NCBI RefSeq assembly: GCF_041860085.1
Contig: NZ_CP124747.1
Span: 4,216,001-4,280,000, forward strand
Source of the DNA: Schlesneria sp. DSM 10557
Lineage (GTDB): Bacteria > Planctomycetota > Planctomycetia > Planctomycetales > Planctomycetaceae
DNA: 64,000 nt
Direction: 5' to 3'
Part shown: positions 28,838-38,582 of the stretch, piece after piece
How positions within the stretch are numbered: position 1 is the first letter of the stretch
Layout of the letters: the number at the start of each line of letters is the position of its first letter
The notes under the pieces: generated by a model
Told to the model about the DNA's origin: nothing
Seen by the model: the letters and a program-made list of their open reading frames with translations, nothing else
Database searches by the model: none
Translations under genes and position numbers: made by a program

Positions 28838-30247
28838 ATGAAGCCATTCGTGACAGGGATGGGACTGGGTGCAGCGCTGGTAGCGGTCGCCCTCGGTGTG
28901 GGGATCTCTTTGCATTATGTTCAGTTCTCCGCTGGTCAATCCCACAAGGCAGACCCCCACAGCCCGTCGGGTTCACCTCTCCCGACCTCGGAAGAAACCC
29001 CTCTGGTGACCAGAACCGGTACGGAAGAACTGCACGTCCCTGCGGAAATCGCGAACAAAATGGGAATGGACACCGCCGTCGTTGCCGAGGCAGCGAGTCC
29101 CATCGCACTTCCCAGCTTTCAGGGGGTGCTGGCGCTCGACAATGACCATCTCTCACGCGTGCACGCCCGGTTTGGCGGCGAGGTCGTCGAGATTGGCAAA
29201 TCGACCGATGGCTCTGACCCAACTTTGCGAGTGGGCGAACGAGTCCGCAAAGGCGATCTTCTGGCGGTCGTCTGGAGTACCGACCTGGGCCAGAAGAAAA
29301 GTGATCTGGTCGACTCGATGACCAAGCTTCGCGCGGAAGAAGAACTGAGGGACCGACTGAAAAAGCTGTTCGACACTGGTGCCGGTGCCGGACGGAATTA
29401 CCGCGACGCGGAAAAAGATGTGCAGATTCGGCTGGTCGAAATCGCCAGTCTCGAACGTACGCTGCGAACCTGGCGCGTGACCGACGACGACTTCGCCGAG
29501 ATTCGTGCAGAGACAAATCGAGTCGCCAAGGCGGACGAACTGCACGAGACGACCATGCCCGTTTCCGAAGCGCGTGAGTGGGCCCGAGTCGAAGTCCGTG
29601 CTCCGATCAGCGGCGTCATTCTTGAAAAGAACGCCGTCGTCGGGGATATCGTGGGAACCGACACCGACCTGTTCAAGATCGGCGACATCTCGCACCTGGC
29701 CGTCTGGGTCCACGTTTACGAGGAAGACCTTCCCATCCTGGAAAAACTCCCCCGGCCAATCCAGTGGACGGTCGAACTCCCCTCTCAACCCGGCAAGGCG
29801 TTCACGGGAACCCTCGAGAAAGTCGGAGCGGTCATCGACCCGACTCAGCACACGGCACTTGCCACGGGCCGCGTCGAAAACACAGATGGCAAACTGAAGA
29901 TCGGTCAGTTCGTGACGGTGAAGATCCAGATGCCCGCCCCCGAACATGAACTCGAGCTTCCCTCCACATCGGTCGTCGAAAGTGGACGTGACAGCTTTGT
30001 CTTTGTACGCCAGGGAAACAACGACGAACTCTACGCGCGCAAGCCGGTCAAGGTTGTCCGCCGCTTCCGCGACAGGGTCTATATCGATCGGGATGAAAAA
30101 GGGATTCAAGATGGCGACATCGTCATCACCTCGGGTGCCCTGATGCTGCAGAACGTGATGGACCAGCTTCCCAACCCCGCCGAGATGCCGCCGCAAGGTC
30201 TGGTTATCGCTGCACCCGGGACGGTTCCGGACAGGAAACTGCAATAA
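28838..30247 (+). CDS. Efflux RND transporter periplasmic adaptor (CzcB/CusB type)
   Basis: 469 residues. An N-terminal membrane anchor (about 5-26) is followed by a barrel-sandwich (lipoyl-like) domain split around a helical hairpin: VHARFGGEVVEI and KGDLLAVVWSTDL on one side, RVEVRAPISGVILEKNAVVGDIV on the other. The beta-barrel (WVHVYEEDLPILEKLPR...) and membrane-proximal domain (PSTSVVESGRDSFVFVRQG...RDRVYIDRDEKGIQDGDIVITSGALML) follow. It joins the RND pump to the outer-membrane channel. No His-rich or Met-rich N-terminal metal site is evident. AGAGG lies 11 bases before the ATG. First of a three-gene efflux operon. Confidence 0.92.
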   Translation: MKPFVTGMGLGAALVAVALGVGISLHYVQFSAGQSHKADPHSPSGSPLPTSEETPLVTRTGTEELHVPAEIANKMGMDTAVVAEAASPIALPSFQGVLALDNDHLSRVHARFGGEVVEIGKSTDGSDPTLRVGERVRKGDLLAVVWSTDLGQKKSDLVDSMTKLRAEEELRDRLKKLFDTGAGAGRNYRDAEKDVQIRLVEIASLERTLRTWRVTDDDFAEIRAETNRVAKADELHETTMPVSEAREWARVEVRAPISGVILEKNAVVGDIVGTDTDLFKIGDISHLAVWVHVYEEDLPILEKLPRPIQWTVELPSQPGKAFTGTLEKVGAVIDPTQHTALATGRVENTDGKLKIGQFVTVKIQMPAPEHELELPSTSVVESGRDSFVFVRQGNNDELYARKPVKVVRRFRDRVYIDRDEKGIQDGDIVITSGALMLQNVMDQLPNPAEMPPQGLVIAAPGTVPDRKLQ

Positions 30248-30289
30248 CCCGGAAACGAGTCCCTCACACGAGCCGATGAAAAACCGTTC

Positions 30290-33200
30290 ATGATCCAGAA
30301 ACTACTCGATTGGTCCGTTGCCAATCCCCTGATTGTCATGATTCTGACTGCCGGACTGATCATCGGCGGGGGTTATGCATTTACGCACGTCAATGTCGAA
30401 GCGTACCCGGACCCCACACCGGCCATCATTGATGTCGTCGCGCAATTTCCGGGTGCGGGTGCCGAACTGGTCGAACGACAGGTGACCATCCCGCTCGAAG
30501 TGGCCCTCGCCGGGATCCCCGGCTTGGAAACAACCCGCAGCCAGTCACAGTTCGGGCTTTGCTTCATCCGGAACCAGTTCCGCTTTGGTAAAGAATATCA
30601 CGTTGCCCGACAGGATGTGTTGAACCGTCTCTCGACAGTCTCGCTGCCCGCAGGTGTCGAGGCCGGTATTTCGCCCGCGTCCGTGATCGGAGAAGTGCTG
30701 CGGTACACACTCCGGAGTCCCGCGGATCCGATTACAGGAGCCCCCGTCTACACGCTGAACGACCTGCAGGCACTCCAGGACTTTGTCGTTGAACGCGAAT
30801 TGAAACGGGTTCCCGGTGTCGCTGGGGTCAGCGGTGTCGGCGGCAGTGTGAAGCGTTACGAGGTCCAGCCCGACCCTCAGCGATTGCGACAATACGGGGT
30901 CACATTGGAGCAGATCCAGCACGCCCTGGAGCACGCCAACGGCTCAGGAAGCGGCGACAACGTCGTCATGGGCGAACAGACCAGCGTCGTAATGTCGATG
31001 GGCCTGCTGGGACAGGGACAGGATCCTCACCAGCGCGTCCTGGAACAGCCCGACCCGACAGTCGCCGCACGGGTTCTCGCCGCGGAAGCGGCACGCCGGT
31101 GCCTGGAACTGCGTCAGGTGGTGGTCAAGGCCGTCAACAATGTTCCGGTGCGTATCGATCAGTTGGTCGATGGCGGACCGCTGCTGAACTCAGATGGAAC
31201 ATCGCGCGTCGACGACCGGATGCTCGCCTCGCGCGGTGTTGTCGTATCACACGTGACGCGACTCGGACAGGCTTCGATTAGCTATCCCAAAGTTCACCCC
31301 GATGGAAGCCGGGTGGTCAATCAGGACGGGACGCTCGCCTGGCAGGACGAAGACGACGTCATTCAGGGGATCGTCCTGCTGACCAAAGGGGAAGAATCCC
31401 TCCCCGCACTGAAACGGGTCTTCGCCAGAATCGATGCGCTGCATGAATCAGGCAAGCTGCTGCCGGGCGTCAGGATCGATACGTACTACGACCGCACCAC
31501 ACTCATCGACCGCACGACAAAAACCGTGAATGAGAATCTGCTGGTCGGAATGGCGCTCGTCACGACGATCCTGCTGATGTTTCTTGGGAATGTCCGCGCG
31601 GCACTGATCGCCGCGATTAACATCCCTCTGGCTTTGCTGTTCGCCTTCAGCGTCCTGTTCATGCGAGGAAAATCGGCGAACCTCCTCTCGATCGGGGCCG
31701 TCGACTTCGGCATCATCGTCGATTCGACGGTGATCATCGTCGAGAGCATCTATCGCCAGCTGTCGCGTGGCGAACATGCGGACCTTCCCCTGGCTCGGCG
31801 GATCAGCATGGCAGCGGGAGCCGTCCAGCGCAGCCTGGTCTATGCGACGGCCGTCATGGTCTGTGCCCTGCTCCCCCTGTTTGCAATGACGGGTCCCGAG
31901 GGCCAGATTTTTGGTCCCATGGCCGACACCTACGCATTCTCACTCGCCGGAGCACTGGTGCTGGCGATTGCGGTTTCTCCCGTGCTCTGCCTGCTGCTGC
32001 TGCGGAACGTGCGTCCCAAACCCGAGAACCGCCTCGCACGTGGACTGCAATGGCTCTACACGATCCAGCTTCAGGCAGCCCTGAAGTTCCGGTGGCTGGT
32101 GCTGGCCGGATTCCTCGCCGCCGCGGGACTGACGGGGATCGTCGCCGCCCAGATGGGACGGGAATTCATGCCCGAGCTGGAAGAAGGAAGCATCCTGATT
32201 CGAGGAGTCTTCCCGATCAACATTTCCTTCGATGAAGTCGTTTCCCGCAGCCGCAAGGCACGCCAGCTCCTCCAGCACTTTTCCGAAGTGAGCGTCGTAC
32301 CGACCACGATCGGTCGACCGAACGACGGGATGGATACCGGGGGGTACTACCTGCTTCAGGCGAACCTCCCTTTGCGGTCCCAGCATGACTGGCCCATCGA
32401 CCCCGCTCGCGGACGGCACCGCACCAAACCCGAACTGATCGCCGACATGAAGCAGACACTGGAACAGCACTTCCCCGGTGTCGAGTGGGATTTCTCGCAA
32501 ATCATCCGTGACAACGTGCTGGAAGCACTCTCGGGAGTCAAAGGGGCAAACTCCATCAAGATCTTCGGTCCCGACCTGGCTTTGCTCGAAGAAACCGCGA
32601 TGAAGGTCCGGGACAAACTGAATACGGTCCCCGGAGTCGTCAATGCGGGGATCTTCCGAAATCAGGGGCAGTCCAATCTGGAACTGCCCGTTGATCGCCA
32701 GAAATGTGCCCGCTGGAATGTCTCTGCTGCCGATGTCCAAGCGGTCATTCAGTCAGCCGTCGGTGGACGGAAGGTGACGGAAATGATCGAGGGGGAAAAA
32801 ACCTTCGATGTGACAATTCGCTGGCCCGAACAACTCCGTGCGGACGAACAGGCCATTCTGAATATCCCGGTCCCGGTCGGCAACAACATTACCCAGGACC
32901 TGCAAATCGCACTTGCCAAGACCCCCGTCAGTGGCGGCGCGGTCGGCCTGACGGCCATCGGAACGACCATGCCCTTCCCTTCGGCCACCGGCAGCAGCTT
33001 TAACGCGGCCTCGGTCGCGGTGGGTGTTCCTACCCGAAGACTCGGAGATCTGGTCACCCCGCGGGATGCTGAAGGAAATCTCGATCCCTCCGGCACCTTT
33101 CTGCGGCCCGGCGCTTCAACCATTTACCGCGAACAGGGCGAACGCCTGATCGCCATTAAGTTCGACGTGGTCGGAAGAGACCTCGCCAGTGCCGTCGCCG

Positions 33201-33802
33201 AAGCCCGTCGAGTGGTTGAACCGACAATCCAGCGTCCCTACCGTGCAGAGTGGAGCGGCGAATTCCAGCAGATGGAAGCAGCCGAACAGCGCATGCTTCA
33301 AATGTTCGCCTTGTCCATGACTCTGATCTGCATCATGCTGTATCTCGCCTTCCGATCGTTCCTCGACGCTGCCGTCGTGCTGGCGAACGTGCTGGCGATG
33401 GGAGTGGGAGGGGTCTGGGCACTGAAAGTCGCGGGGCTCTATTTCAACATCTCTGCAGCGGTTGGCTTTATCTCGATTCTCGGGGTGGCGGTCATGAACG
33501 GCCTGCTGCTGATTTCCACCTTCAACGGGATGCGGTCCCACGGCGTCGAACTGCGTGAGGCGCTCTTGAAAGGGACAGGGCAACTCGTCCGCCCGATTCT
33601 CATGACGGCACTGGCCGCCATGCTGGGGTTGCTCCCTGCGGCAATCTCGACCGAAATGGGGTCAGAATGCCAGAAGCCGCTTGCGGTTGTCGTGGTGGGG
33701 GGAATGCTGTGTACGATCCTGTGCCTCAACCTCGTCCCGGTCCTCTACAGCTTCTACGGAAATCGAACTCCCCCTGAAGGAGCCGCCGCCGTCGCTCACT
33801 AG
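30290..33802 (+). CDS. Heavy-metal efflux RND transporter permease (CzcA/CusA type)
   Basis: 1170 residues, about twelve membrane spans, proton-driven export of metal ions from the inner membrane/periplasm. The fourth membrane span carries the HME signature DFGIIVDSTVIIVE with D472, D478 and E485, matching the D..D..E triad of CzcA. Other family segments: NVEAYPDPTPAIIDVVAQFPG, VPGVAGVSGVGGSVKRYEVQPD and REFMPELEEGSILIRG. It is about 100 residues longer than CzcA because of extra sequence in the porter/docking domains (about 240-385 and 885-950). The metal cannot be named from sequence. Forty-two bases after the adaptor; the TolC-like gene follows after 290. Confidence 0.95.
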   Translation: MIQKLLDWSVANPLIVMILTAGLIIGGGYAFTHVNVEAYPDPTPAIIDVVAQFPGAGAELVERQVTIPLEVALAGIPGLETTRSQSQFGLCFIRNQFRFGKEYHVARQDVLNRLSTVSLPAGVEAGISPASVIGEVLRYTLRSPADPITGAPVYTLNDLQALQDFVVERELKRVPGVAGVSGVGGSVKRYEVQPDPQRLRQYGVTLEQIQHALEHANGSGSGDNVVMGEQTSVVMSMGLLGQGQDPHQRVLEQPDPTVAARVLAAEAARRCLELRQVVVKAVNNVPVRIDQLVDGGPLLNSDGTSRVDDRMLASRGVVVSHVTRLGQASISYPKVHPDGSRVVNQDGTLAWQDEDDVIQGIVLLTKGEESLPALKRVFARIDALHESGKLLPGVRIDTYYDRTTLIDRTTKTVNENLLVGMALVTTILLMFLGNVRAALIAAINIPLALLFAFSVLFMRGKSANLLSIGAVDFGIIVDSTVIIVESIYRQLSRGEHADLPLARRISMAAGAVQRSLVYATAVMVCALLPLFAMTGPEGQIFGPMADTYAFSLAGALVLAIAVSPVLCLLLLRNVRPKPENRLARGLQWLYTIQLQAALKFRWLVLAGFLAAAGLTGIVAAQMGREFMPELEEGSILIRGVFPINISFDEVVSRSRKARQLLQHFSEVSVVPTTIGRPNDGMDTGGYYLLQANLPLRSQHDWPIDPARGRHRTKPELIADMKQTLEQHFPGVEWDFSQIIRDNVLEALSGVKGANSIKIFGPDLALLEETAMKVRDKLNTVPGVVNAGIFRNQGQSNLELPVDRQKCARWNVSAADVQAVIQSAVGGRKVTEMIEGEKTFDVTIRWPEQLRADEQAILNIPVPVGNNITQDLQIALAKTPVSGGAVGLTAIGTTMPFPSATGSSFNAASVAVGVPTRRLGDLVTPRDAEGNLDPSGTFLRPGASTIYREQGERLIAIKFDVVGRDLASAVAEARRVVEPTIQRPYRAEWSGEFQQMEAAEQRMLQMFALSMTLICIMLYLAFRSFLDAAVVLANVLAMGVGGVWALKVAGLYFNISAAVGFISILGVAVMNGLLLISTFNGMRSHGVELREALLKGTGQLVRPILMTALAAMLGLLPAAISTEMGSECQKPLAVVVVGGMLCTILCLNLVPVLYSFYGNRTPPEGAAAVAH

Positions 33803-34092
33803 CGACGGACGATCGAACGCGGGTTCGTCGACCGAAGGAAGGGGGGCGCCCTGCCATGGTCGCCCCACGCCAACTGCATGCCTCCCGAGGACATCTATTC
33901 GCCACAATTCCCTATGCAGCAATAGCTTAATGAACCCCTCAGCAGAACGCCGATAATATCGACAAGGGATTATTTTTTTGAATGCAGGCTGGTTTTCCGC
34001 TGCCTCACCCCGGAAGTGACTCTCACCCGAACTGCAATCAGCCGAACCGTTTGATGCAGATCCCAGCGCAGTCAAAGTCAAGGAATGACGCG
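33803..34092. other. Gap inside the efflux operon
   Basis: About 290 bases between the pump and the outer-membrane channel gene. It contains the palindrome CGATAATATCG (33951-33961) followed by a T-run (33972-33979). This gap may hold a second promoter or a processing site, so strict co-transcription of the third gene is uncertain. Confidence 0.45.
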
Positions 34093-35667
34093 ATGCCAAG
34101 CCACTTGAACTCATTGACTCGCCTGCCCCTCTTCATCGCCTCGGCCTGCCTCATCGGCTGCCAGAGCGCCCAGAAACCCACGCGACTCGACTACGGAGTG
34201 TCGCGAGAAAAACAACGGGGACGCGTCGAGCAATCGTTCGCCGCGACCCCTCCCGGGAAATCAGGCTCCTCAGCCCGTTCGGCAGAATCGGCTGATCGAA
34301 CGGGCGCTCCCGGGGAGTCTTCGTTGTCCGAGATGGAAGGGGAGTTGTCGTCGGCAGAGGTGAAACCGGTCTCGTGGGAAGAACCTCCCACCCCCCTCTC
34401 CGACAACGACAGGACGAGTCTCGCAGCGGACATTGCTGCCACCACCGGACAGCCCCTGACGCTGGATGAACTGCAGCAACTGGCACTCGCGGGTAACCCG
34501 ACATTGCGTCAGGCCGGTTCCATGCTGCAGCAGGCCGAAGGAAACTGGTTACAGGTCGGTCTCTATCCCAACCCGGTCGCCGGGTATGACGGCACCGGGA
34601 ATAACGGGCCGTTTGACCAGCAGGGTGCTTTCCTCTCACAGAACATTGTCACCGCCAACAAGCTGCAACTGAATCGCGCCGTGGCGGCTCACGATATGGA
34701 ACGAGCTCGTTGGGACGTCGAAACTCAGACGCTGCGCGTGATCAACGAAATTCAGATCCGGTACGTTGCCGCGCTGGCCGCTCAGAAGCAGGTGGCGGTC
34801 GCCGAGGAACTGCTGCGGGTCGCCGAAGAGGGGATTCGGATCTCGGAACAGTTGCGTGAAGGTGAAGCCGTTTCCCGGGCCGACGTGCTTCAGGCACGTC
34901 TGCAGTACAGCCAGACCCAGATCCTGCTTCAGAATGCCCATTATCATGCGGCAGCAACCTGGAAACAGTTGGGTAACGTCATCGGCTGGCCCGACCTGCC
35001 ACAGCGTCCTCTTGAGGGAAATCTGACCGACGAGGTCCCTGAACTCGATTGGGAGACTGCCTGGTCGCAAACCCTCTGCAACAGCCCGCAACTCCACGCG
35101 GCTCAATCCCGCATGGCGGCCGCCGTGGTGCAGGTGCAGCGTGAAAAGGTGCAGATGATTCCCGACCTGCGTGTTTCAGGAAACGCCTGGTACGACACGA
35201 TCAGCCCTCCGACGCTCATGCTCGGCGTGAATGTCGGCGTCGCCGTCCCCATCTTCGACCGGAACCAGGGAAACATCAACGCCGCCGTAGGCCAACTGAA
35301 CGCTGCCCGGGCCGAAGTCACACGGCTGGAACTGGTCTTGCGTGATCGACTGGCCCAAGCCTTCGCCCGCTACGAATCAGCCCGCAACCAGGTGCACACG
35401 TACAAAGAAACGATTCTTCCTACCGCCGAAGAGAACCTGTCACTCACCGTCAAAAACTATGAGGAAGGTGAGTTCGACTTCCTTCGCGTGCTGACCGCCC
35501 GACGCTATCTGTTCGATGCCAACGTCAACTACGTCTCTGCCCTGTCAGAAATGAAAACCTCGGCCATCGAAATTCAGGGGATGCTGCTGACCGGCGGACT
35601 CGATCCCCTCGAATCCGACCCCACCCCGGCCAATCAGGCGGGCCAGACCGGCGGACCCGGAAACTGA
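34093..35667 (+). CDS. TolC family outer-membrane efflux lipoprotein (CzcC/CusC type)
   Basis: 524 residues from the ATG at 34093 with AAGGA eight bases upstream. The start yields a lipoprotein signal with lipobox L20-I21-G22-C23. In-frame extensions to 34054 or 33982 would hide this signal. A Ser/Pro-rich linker to about residue 110 leads into two OEP/TolC repeats, seen as TLDELQQLALAGNPTLRQAGSMLQQAEGNW and the long helices around AALAAQKQVAVAEELL and LRDRLAQAFARYESARNQV, with VGVAVPIFDRNQGNI as the beta-strand/turn. It forms the outer-membrane tunnel for the adaptor and pump upstream. Confidence 0.92.
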   Translation: MPSHLNSLTRLPLFIASACLIGCQSAQKPTRLDYGVSREKQRGRVEQSFAATPPGKSGSSARSAESADRTGAPGESSLSEMEGELSSAEVKPVSWEEPPTPLSDNDRTSLAADIAATTGQPLTLDELQQLALAGNPTLRQAGSMLQQAEGNWLQVGLYPNPVAGYDGTGNNGPFDQQGAFLSQNIVTANKLQLNRAVAAHDMERARWDVETQTLRVINEIQIRYVAALAAQKQVAVAEELLRVAEEGIRISEQLREGEAVSRADVLQARLQYSQTQILLQNAHYHAAATWKQLGNVIGWPDLPQRPLEGNLTDEVPELDWETAWSQTLCNSPQLHAAQSRMAAAVVQVQREKVQMIPDLRVSGNAWYDTISPPTLMLGVNVGVAVPIFDRNQGNINAAVGQLNAARAEVTRLELVLRDRLAQAFARYESARNQVHTYKETILPTAEENLSLTVKNYEEGEFDFLRVLTARRYLFDANVNYVSALSEMKTSAIEIQGMLLTGGLDPLESDPTPANQAGQTGGPGN

Positions 35668-35828
35668 TGAGACCGTCGGGGAAGCGTGAGCCGCCCCCAA
35701 CACCGGGAAGCGGCAACGCGCCACACCGCGGCTGAATGGACGCTTCCTGCATCCGAAACACGGACCAGGTCACCCGAAAACGAATCCAGTTCGGTCACCT
35801 TATCCTGTTGACGCACTCTCAAAAACCA

Positions 35829-35863
35829 AACGGGCGATGAGTCCAGGGGATTCATCGCCCGTT
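35829..35863 (-). terminator. Intrinsic terminator of the DUF1553 gene
   Basis: AACGGGCGATGA (35829-35840) and TCATCGCCCGTT (35852-35863) form a 12-bp stem with an 11-base loop. Read on the minus strand it is followed by TTTGGTTTTTG. It lies between the convergent TolC-like and DUF1553 genes and may also slow plus-strand transcription. Confidence 0.8.
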
Positions 35864-35947
35864 CGCAGGCAATTCGTGCGGTGATCCGTTTTCACGGACA
35901 GAGGAACCGCGGCAGCATCGCCACACTTTCGTGTGGACGGTCAATCC

Positions 35948-38407
35948 TCAGTGCTGGAACAGGAATTCCTTCGAGTTCAGAATGGCCCAACCGACGTCTT
36001 CAAACGCCTGACGCCGATCCTGCTGGCCAGCGATGTGCTGCTTGGAGGCGGCCATTTCTTCCGGGGAAGGAACTCGGGCCAGAGCAGCCAGATACAGCGA
36101 GGTGATGATCTCTTCTTCCGACTTGTTCTCTTTCAGCATCGTTGCGATGCGACCATTGTCGGCCCGCAGCTTGTTGTGAACAACCGGTCCGTTGATCATC
36201 TGCAAGGCCTGGGACAGGTTGGATTCGCTCGACCGCTCACACTGGCAAGCCATTTCCCGTTGTGGCTGACCGAACACCTTCAGGAAGTAGTGATCGGTCG
36301 GGGGATCGGCCAGTTCGCACGCCCGGGTTCCGAGTGGCATTCCTGGGAACTGTTCGGGGACGCTGGTCACAGCACAGATCCCGTCGAGCAACTGTTCTGC
36401 CGACAGCAACCGCGTATTCGCGTGTGAGCAGTAGATCTCGTCGTCTTTATTGAACTGGTTCTTACGTGAGCTGAGCTGATAAGTCCGGCTGTTGCAGATC
36501 GTGCGAATGGCCCACTTCTGGCTGAAGTTGTTGGCCGCGAACTGCGTCGACAATTCCTCCAGCAGACGTGCGTTCGACGGTGGGTTCGAATCACGGAAGT
36601 CATCGATTGGATCGACAATACCCCGGCCCAGCAGGTGACCCCAGATTCGGTTCGAAACGCTCTTGGCGAAGAAGGGATTTTCCGGTGCCGTCAACCACTC
36701 GGCGAAGACCACCCGGCGATCCTGATCCGCAGGAACGTCGACGTCCCCTTTCAGCAGCAGGTGCACCTTCATCTGCTTGTTCGTGCGTGGCTGGGTCACT
36801 TCCCCGCCATTCTGCGAGAAGATGACTTCTTCTTCGGTATCAACCGAGTTCTTGCGGCCCACACGAACGAACGCGGCGGCAATCCCGTAGTAGTTATCCT
36901 GTGTCCATCGTTCGAATGGATGGTTGTGACATTTCGCACACTGAATTCGCACGCCCAAGAAGAGCTGAGCGGTTGTTTCCGTGGCGTCCTGAGGATCACG
37001 GCTGGCACGCCAGAAGTTGGCCGGAGGATTTTCGAAGACACTGCCGTTGGCCGTCAGCAGTTCGCGAGCGAACTGATCGAGCGGCTTATCGTTGAGCATC
37101 GCTTCGTAGATCCACTGACGGAATTTATGGACGCCGGCGACCTTCAGCTTTTTGCTGTTGGAGCGAAGCACATCTCCCCACTTCAAGGCCCAGAACGAGG
37201 CGTATTCGGGACTGTCGAGCAATTGATCGACCAGAATGGTCCGCTTCGAAGGGCTGGTCTCGGCAAGGAAGGCTTTCGCTTCTTCCGCAGTCGGCAGACG
37301 ACCGGTCAGATCGAGTGTCACGCGACGCAGAAATTCGTCATCGGTGCAAAGCTCGGATGGCAGAATCTGAAGCTGCTTCAGTTTCTCGAAAACCGCTGTA
37401 TCGACGAAGTTGTTTTCGGGGGGATTGTTCCAGACAAAGCCGGGAACGTCTTCCAGGAACGTCATGTACGTCGTGGACATCTTATCGAGATAGCGAGCCA
37501 GGACGGCGGTTTCGCCGCGTCCGTTCTTGGTCACCAGGCCGAGCGAGTTGACCGCTCCGACGCTTTCATTCGAAGACGAGAAGTCTGCCAGTTCGGTCAG
37601 ATCCCGGACAGAGCCATCGCTGAAGTGTCCCAGAACGATGATCTGCTGACGTGCGGCGGGCTGACGCAGGACTCGTTTGGCGGGAACCGTTTCAATCTTG
37701 ACCAGGTCAGGTTCCGACGGGGCATCCAGTCGCATCCCTTCTGCGATCCATTGTTCGAGAGTCTTATGAGCGGCATCGCCCTTCTTCAGTCGCTTTCCAC
37801 CACCATGGGCCACTTCCATCAGGGGCTTCTGGAGCAGCAGGCTCTGACCTGGTTCCATGATGTTTGTCCGACGTCCGAAGAATTCGGAACGGACAGTCAT
37901 GATGTCGAGTTCGGAATCGTACGCCCGCAGCGACAGACGGAAGCCCCCTTTGCCCGAGGGAGACCCGTGACAGGCCCCCATGTTGCAGCCCGCTTTGGTC
38001 AGGGCCATCTGAGTTTCATTTTTGAAACTGATCGGTGCAGGTGCCTCGAGGTTTTTCACCACGACGGGAACCGAGAAGGTCTGACCACCGACACTGGCCG
38101 TAATTGTTGCTTCACCGTTGGCTCGAGGGTAAGCGATCGAATTCTCGATGGCGACGATTTCGGGATGAGATGACGTGAACGTCGCAGCGGGGGTCAGATC
38201 CCGGACGTCATTCCCCGAGTAGTTCCCCGTGACGATCAGTTGCTGTCGAGCACGCTTTCCCAGTAACTCGAACCGGGTAGGTTCCAGCACGATCGAGGAA
38301 GGTTGACCGACATCAACCGGCGAATCGGCCCGGACGAAACTCGGGACAACGACGATCGTGCATAGTGAAAGCCAACGGATTACAGCATTCATTCTCATCG
38401 TCCTCAT
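35948..38407 (-). CDS. DUF1549/DUF1553 secreted protein with Big2-like and cytochrome-type motifs
   Basis: 819 residues with a signal peptide (ending FVRA-DS). Domain order: a bacterial Ig-like (Big2-type) repeat, with RQQLIVTGNYSGNDVRDLTPAA (region about 45-110); a segment with GCNMGACHGSPSGKGGF, a Cx4CH motif; a second Ig-like repeat RQQIIVLGHFSDGSVRDLTEL; DUF1549 (about 330-530) containing CAKCHNHPFERW, a CxxCH haem motif; then DUF1553 to the end (NRIWGHLLGRGIV, NGPVVHNKLR). It is a planctomycete hallmark family of unknown function; haem attachment is inferred from the motifs. ATG at 38392 has a better-spaced AGGA than 38407 and may be the true start. Probably co-transcribed with the PPC gene. 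Confidence 0.88.
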   Translation of the reverse strand: MRTMRMNAVIRWLSLCTIVVVPSFVRADSPVDVGQPSSIVLEPTRFELLGKRARQQLIVTGNYSGNDVRDLTPAATFTSSHPEIVAIENSIAYPRANGEATITASVGGQTFSVPVVVKNLEAPAPISFKNETQMALTKAGCNMGACHGSPSGKGGFRLSLRAYDSELDIMTVRSEFFGRRTNIMEPGQSLLLQKPLMEVAHGGGKRLKKGDAAHKTLEQWIAEGMRLDAPSEPDLVKIETVPAKRVLRQPAARQQIIVLGHFSDGSVRDLTELADFSSSNESVGAVNSLGLVTKNGRGETAVLARYLDKMSTTYMTFLEDVPGFVWNNPPENNFVDTAVFEKLKQLQILPSELCTDDEFLRRVTLDLTGRLPTAEEAKAFLAETSPSKRTILVDQLLDSPEYASFWALKWGDVLRSNSKKLKVAGVHKFRQWIYEAMLNDKPLDQFARELLTANGSVFENPPANFWRASRDPQDATETTAQLFLGVRIQCAKCHNHPFERWTQDNYYGIAAAFVRVGRKNSVDTEEEVIFSQNGGEVTQPRTNKQMKVHLLLKGDVDVPADQDRRVVFAEWLTAPENPFFAKSVSNRIWGHLLGRGIVDPIDDFRDSNPPSNARLLEELSTQFAANNFSQKWAIRTICNSRTYQLSSRKNQFNKDDEIYCSHANTRLLSAEQLLDGICAVTSVPEQFPGMPLGTRACELADPPTDHYFLKVFGQPQREMACQCERSSESNLSQALQMINGPVVHNKLRADNGRIATMLKENKSEEEIITSLYLAALARVPSPEEMAASKQHIAGQQDRRQAFEDVGWAILNSKEFLFQH

Positions 38408-38582
38408 TCTCCGTCCGGGTAATCGTCTTCTCGTGGCAATGCTTGTGTCGTTACTTGATGCGTCGATGTCGACTTTCAGTTTTCAGAGTCCAGTCATCTG
38501 GACTGCCCTATCCCGGAAACGACGTCAGTCATTCTGCTCGTCGTTCACACTTGTAACCTCATCCACTCAATTCCGTCCACTG

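Noticed and set aside
29153..30244. Minus-strand open frame of 363 codons
   Set aside because: Antisense to the RND adaptor, which has the full family layout.
36635..38173. Plus-strand open frame of 512 codons
   Set aside because: Antisense to the DUF1549/DUF1553 gene, whose domains and motifs are unambiguous.
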